Part shown: positions 14,883 through 15,312 of the stretch, piece by piece
Position numbering within the stretch: position 1 is the stretch's first letter
How the letters are laid out: each line of letters begins with the position of its first letter
DNA from: JBOHCT01 sp050699055
Lineage (GTDB): Bacteria > Actinomycetota > Actinomycetes > Streptosporangiales > JBOHCT01
Assembly (NCBI GenBank): GCA_050699055.1
Contig: JBOHCT010000096.1
Location: 1 to 15,312, forward strand
Direction of reading: 5' to 3'
DNA: 15,312 nucleotides
The notes under the pieces: model-generated
Databases searched by the model: none
What the model was told of the DNA's origin: nothing
Seen by the model: only the letters and a program-made list of their open reading frames with translations
Program-made: the position numbers and the translations under genes

Positions 14883-14955
14883 TTCTTCGTCGATCTGACG
14901 CGAAGACTCAAGGCCGGACCGCTGGTGATGGCCATAGCTTCGAGCAGGAGGCGGC

Positions 14956-15234
14956 ATGGCGGACGACCCAGCCAGGTTCGCGGCTGCCGACGACCGAGCA
15001 GGGGACGAAGAGCGGCTCGCCGGGGCCGCGGAGGATGGGCGGGAGCGCTCGAGCGTCGTCCTCGTCGAGGACCTCGCCATTTCCTACCACCGACCCGACG
15101 GAAGTGAGGTACCAGCCGTCGGCGGTGTCGGTTTCTCGGTGCGGGAGGGCGAGTTTGTTACGCTTATCGGCCCGTCTGGCTGCGGCAAGACGGCTCTCCC
15201 CGGCGTTCAGGAGTCGGTCGTTGTTCGTCAGTAG
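14956..15234 (+). pseudogene. ABC transporter ATPase (nitrate/sulfonate/taurine type), interrupted after Walker A
   Basis: ATG 14956 has AGGAGG 5 nt upstream. After a ~30-residue polar extension comes a typical ATPase N-terminus (VLVEDLAISYHRPDGSEVPAV, then FSVREGEFVTLIGPSGCGKT) with Walker A at 72-79. Family members continue S/T-T-L-L-R-x-x-A-G for some 180 more residues; here the similarity ends at the codon for T79 (about 15191) and an unrelated 13-residue tail reaches TAG 15232-15234. The break coincides with the inferred end of an insertion sequence. The GPSGCGKT form and the GEFVTLIGPSG context suggest the SsuB/TauB/NrtD group. The remainder may lie beyond the IS, outside the window. 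Confidence 0.78.
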
Positions 15235-15312
15235 GGAGAATCGGGGCATAGGCCGCCGTGGACGAAGTCGGCCATGGCGATGAGCGCGGCCGCGCTGCGG
15301 AAGCCCCGGGCT
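15192..15312. mobile_element. End of an insertion sequence, possibly ISL3-like
   Basis: The element appears to begin with GGCTCTCCCCGG at 15192, exactly where the ATPase gene loses similarity. It carries the 3' end of a minus-strand transposase-like gene 36 bp inside, and continues past the right edge. ISL3-family elements have ends beginning GG and make 8-bp target duplications, which would fit, but the other end and the duplication (expected to be near GGCAAGAC) are not in view. Confidence 0.5.
15228..15312 (-). CDS. C-terminus of a putative transposase (partial, runs off the window)
   Basis: The minus strand is open from the right edge to TGA 15230-15228. The last 27 residues contain GFRSAAALIAMADFVHGGLC and end PDSPY. 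The pattern GFRSxxALIAxAxxxxGGxxPxxP is what I recall from the tail of some ISL3-type transposases. The fragment is too short for certainty, but its position just inside an abrupt gene break supports the call. Confidence 0.45.
   Translation of the reverse strand, partial: ARGFRSAAALIAMADFVHGGLCPDSPY

Overview
The window is high-GC DNA with short or overlapping gene junctions, GTG/TTG starts and two dehydrogenases of the mycofactocin-associated type. This points to an actinomycete, probably a soil or filamentous genus; I cannot name it further. It splits into two very different halves.

Left half (about 158-9918, all + strand): an intact, apparently single catabolic operon. The order is class III CoA-transferase, thiolase-fold protein, DUF35/OB-fold zinc-ribbon partner, mycofactocin-type SDR, NDMA-dependent-type zinc alcohol dehydrogenase, then a branched-chain-amino-acid-type (HAAT) ABC importer. 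The importer is packaged as a three-domain LivH-LivM-LivG fusion, a LivF ATPase and a lipoprotein substrate-binding protein. The simplest reading is uptake of an organic acid or alcohol, oxidation by redox-cofactor-bound dehydrogenases, CoA activation by transfer, and C-C cleavage by a thiolase-fold/DUF35 pair. Sequence details of that pair (no thiolase nucleophile motif, tyrosines at the positions used by Ltp2) suggest a retro-aldolase of the Ltp2-ChsH2 kind rather than a thiolase. The substrate is unknown.

Right half (about 9949-15312): a convergent minus-strand group (TetR regulator, cupin, broken NAD-dependent epimerase/reductase, short-chain dehydrogenase) and a divergent plus-strand group (aldo/keto reductase, LLM-class flavin oxidoreductase, a 30-codon ORF, an ABC ATPase start). 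Nearly every redox gene here is damaged. The epimerase has lost its middle. The aldo/keto reductase has a frameshift after codon 9 and lacks the active-site histidine. The LLM protein is frameshifted near its start and stops at half length. The ABC ATPase is cut immediately after its Walker A motif by what looks like an insertion sequence running off the right edge. The tetR-AKR intergenic region carries two near-identical palindromic operators and two hairpins.

No rRNA, tRNA or CRISPR array was seen. Nothing here amounts to a clearly new system. The most promising biology is the mycofactocin/aldolase/importer operon, and the most striking structure is the cluster of partly deleted oxidoreductase genes next to an IS element.
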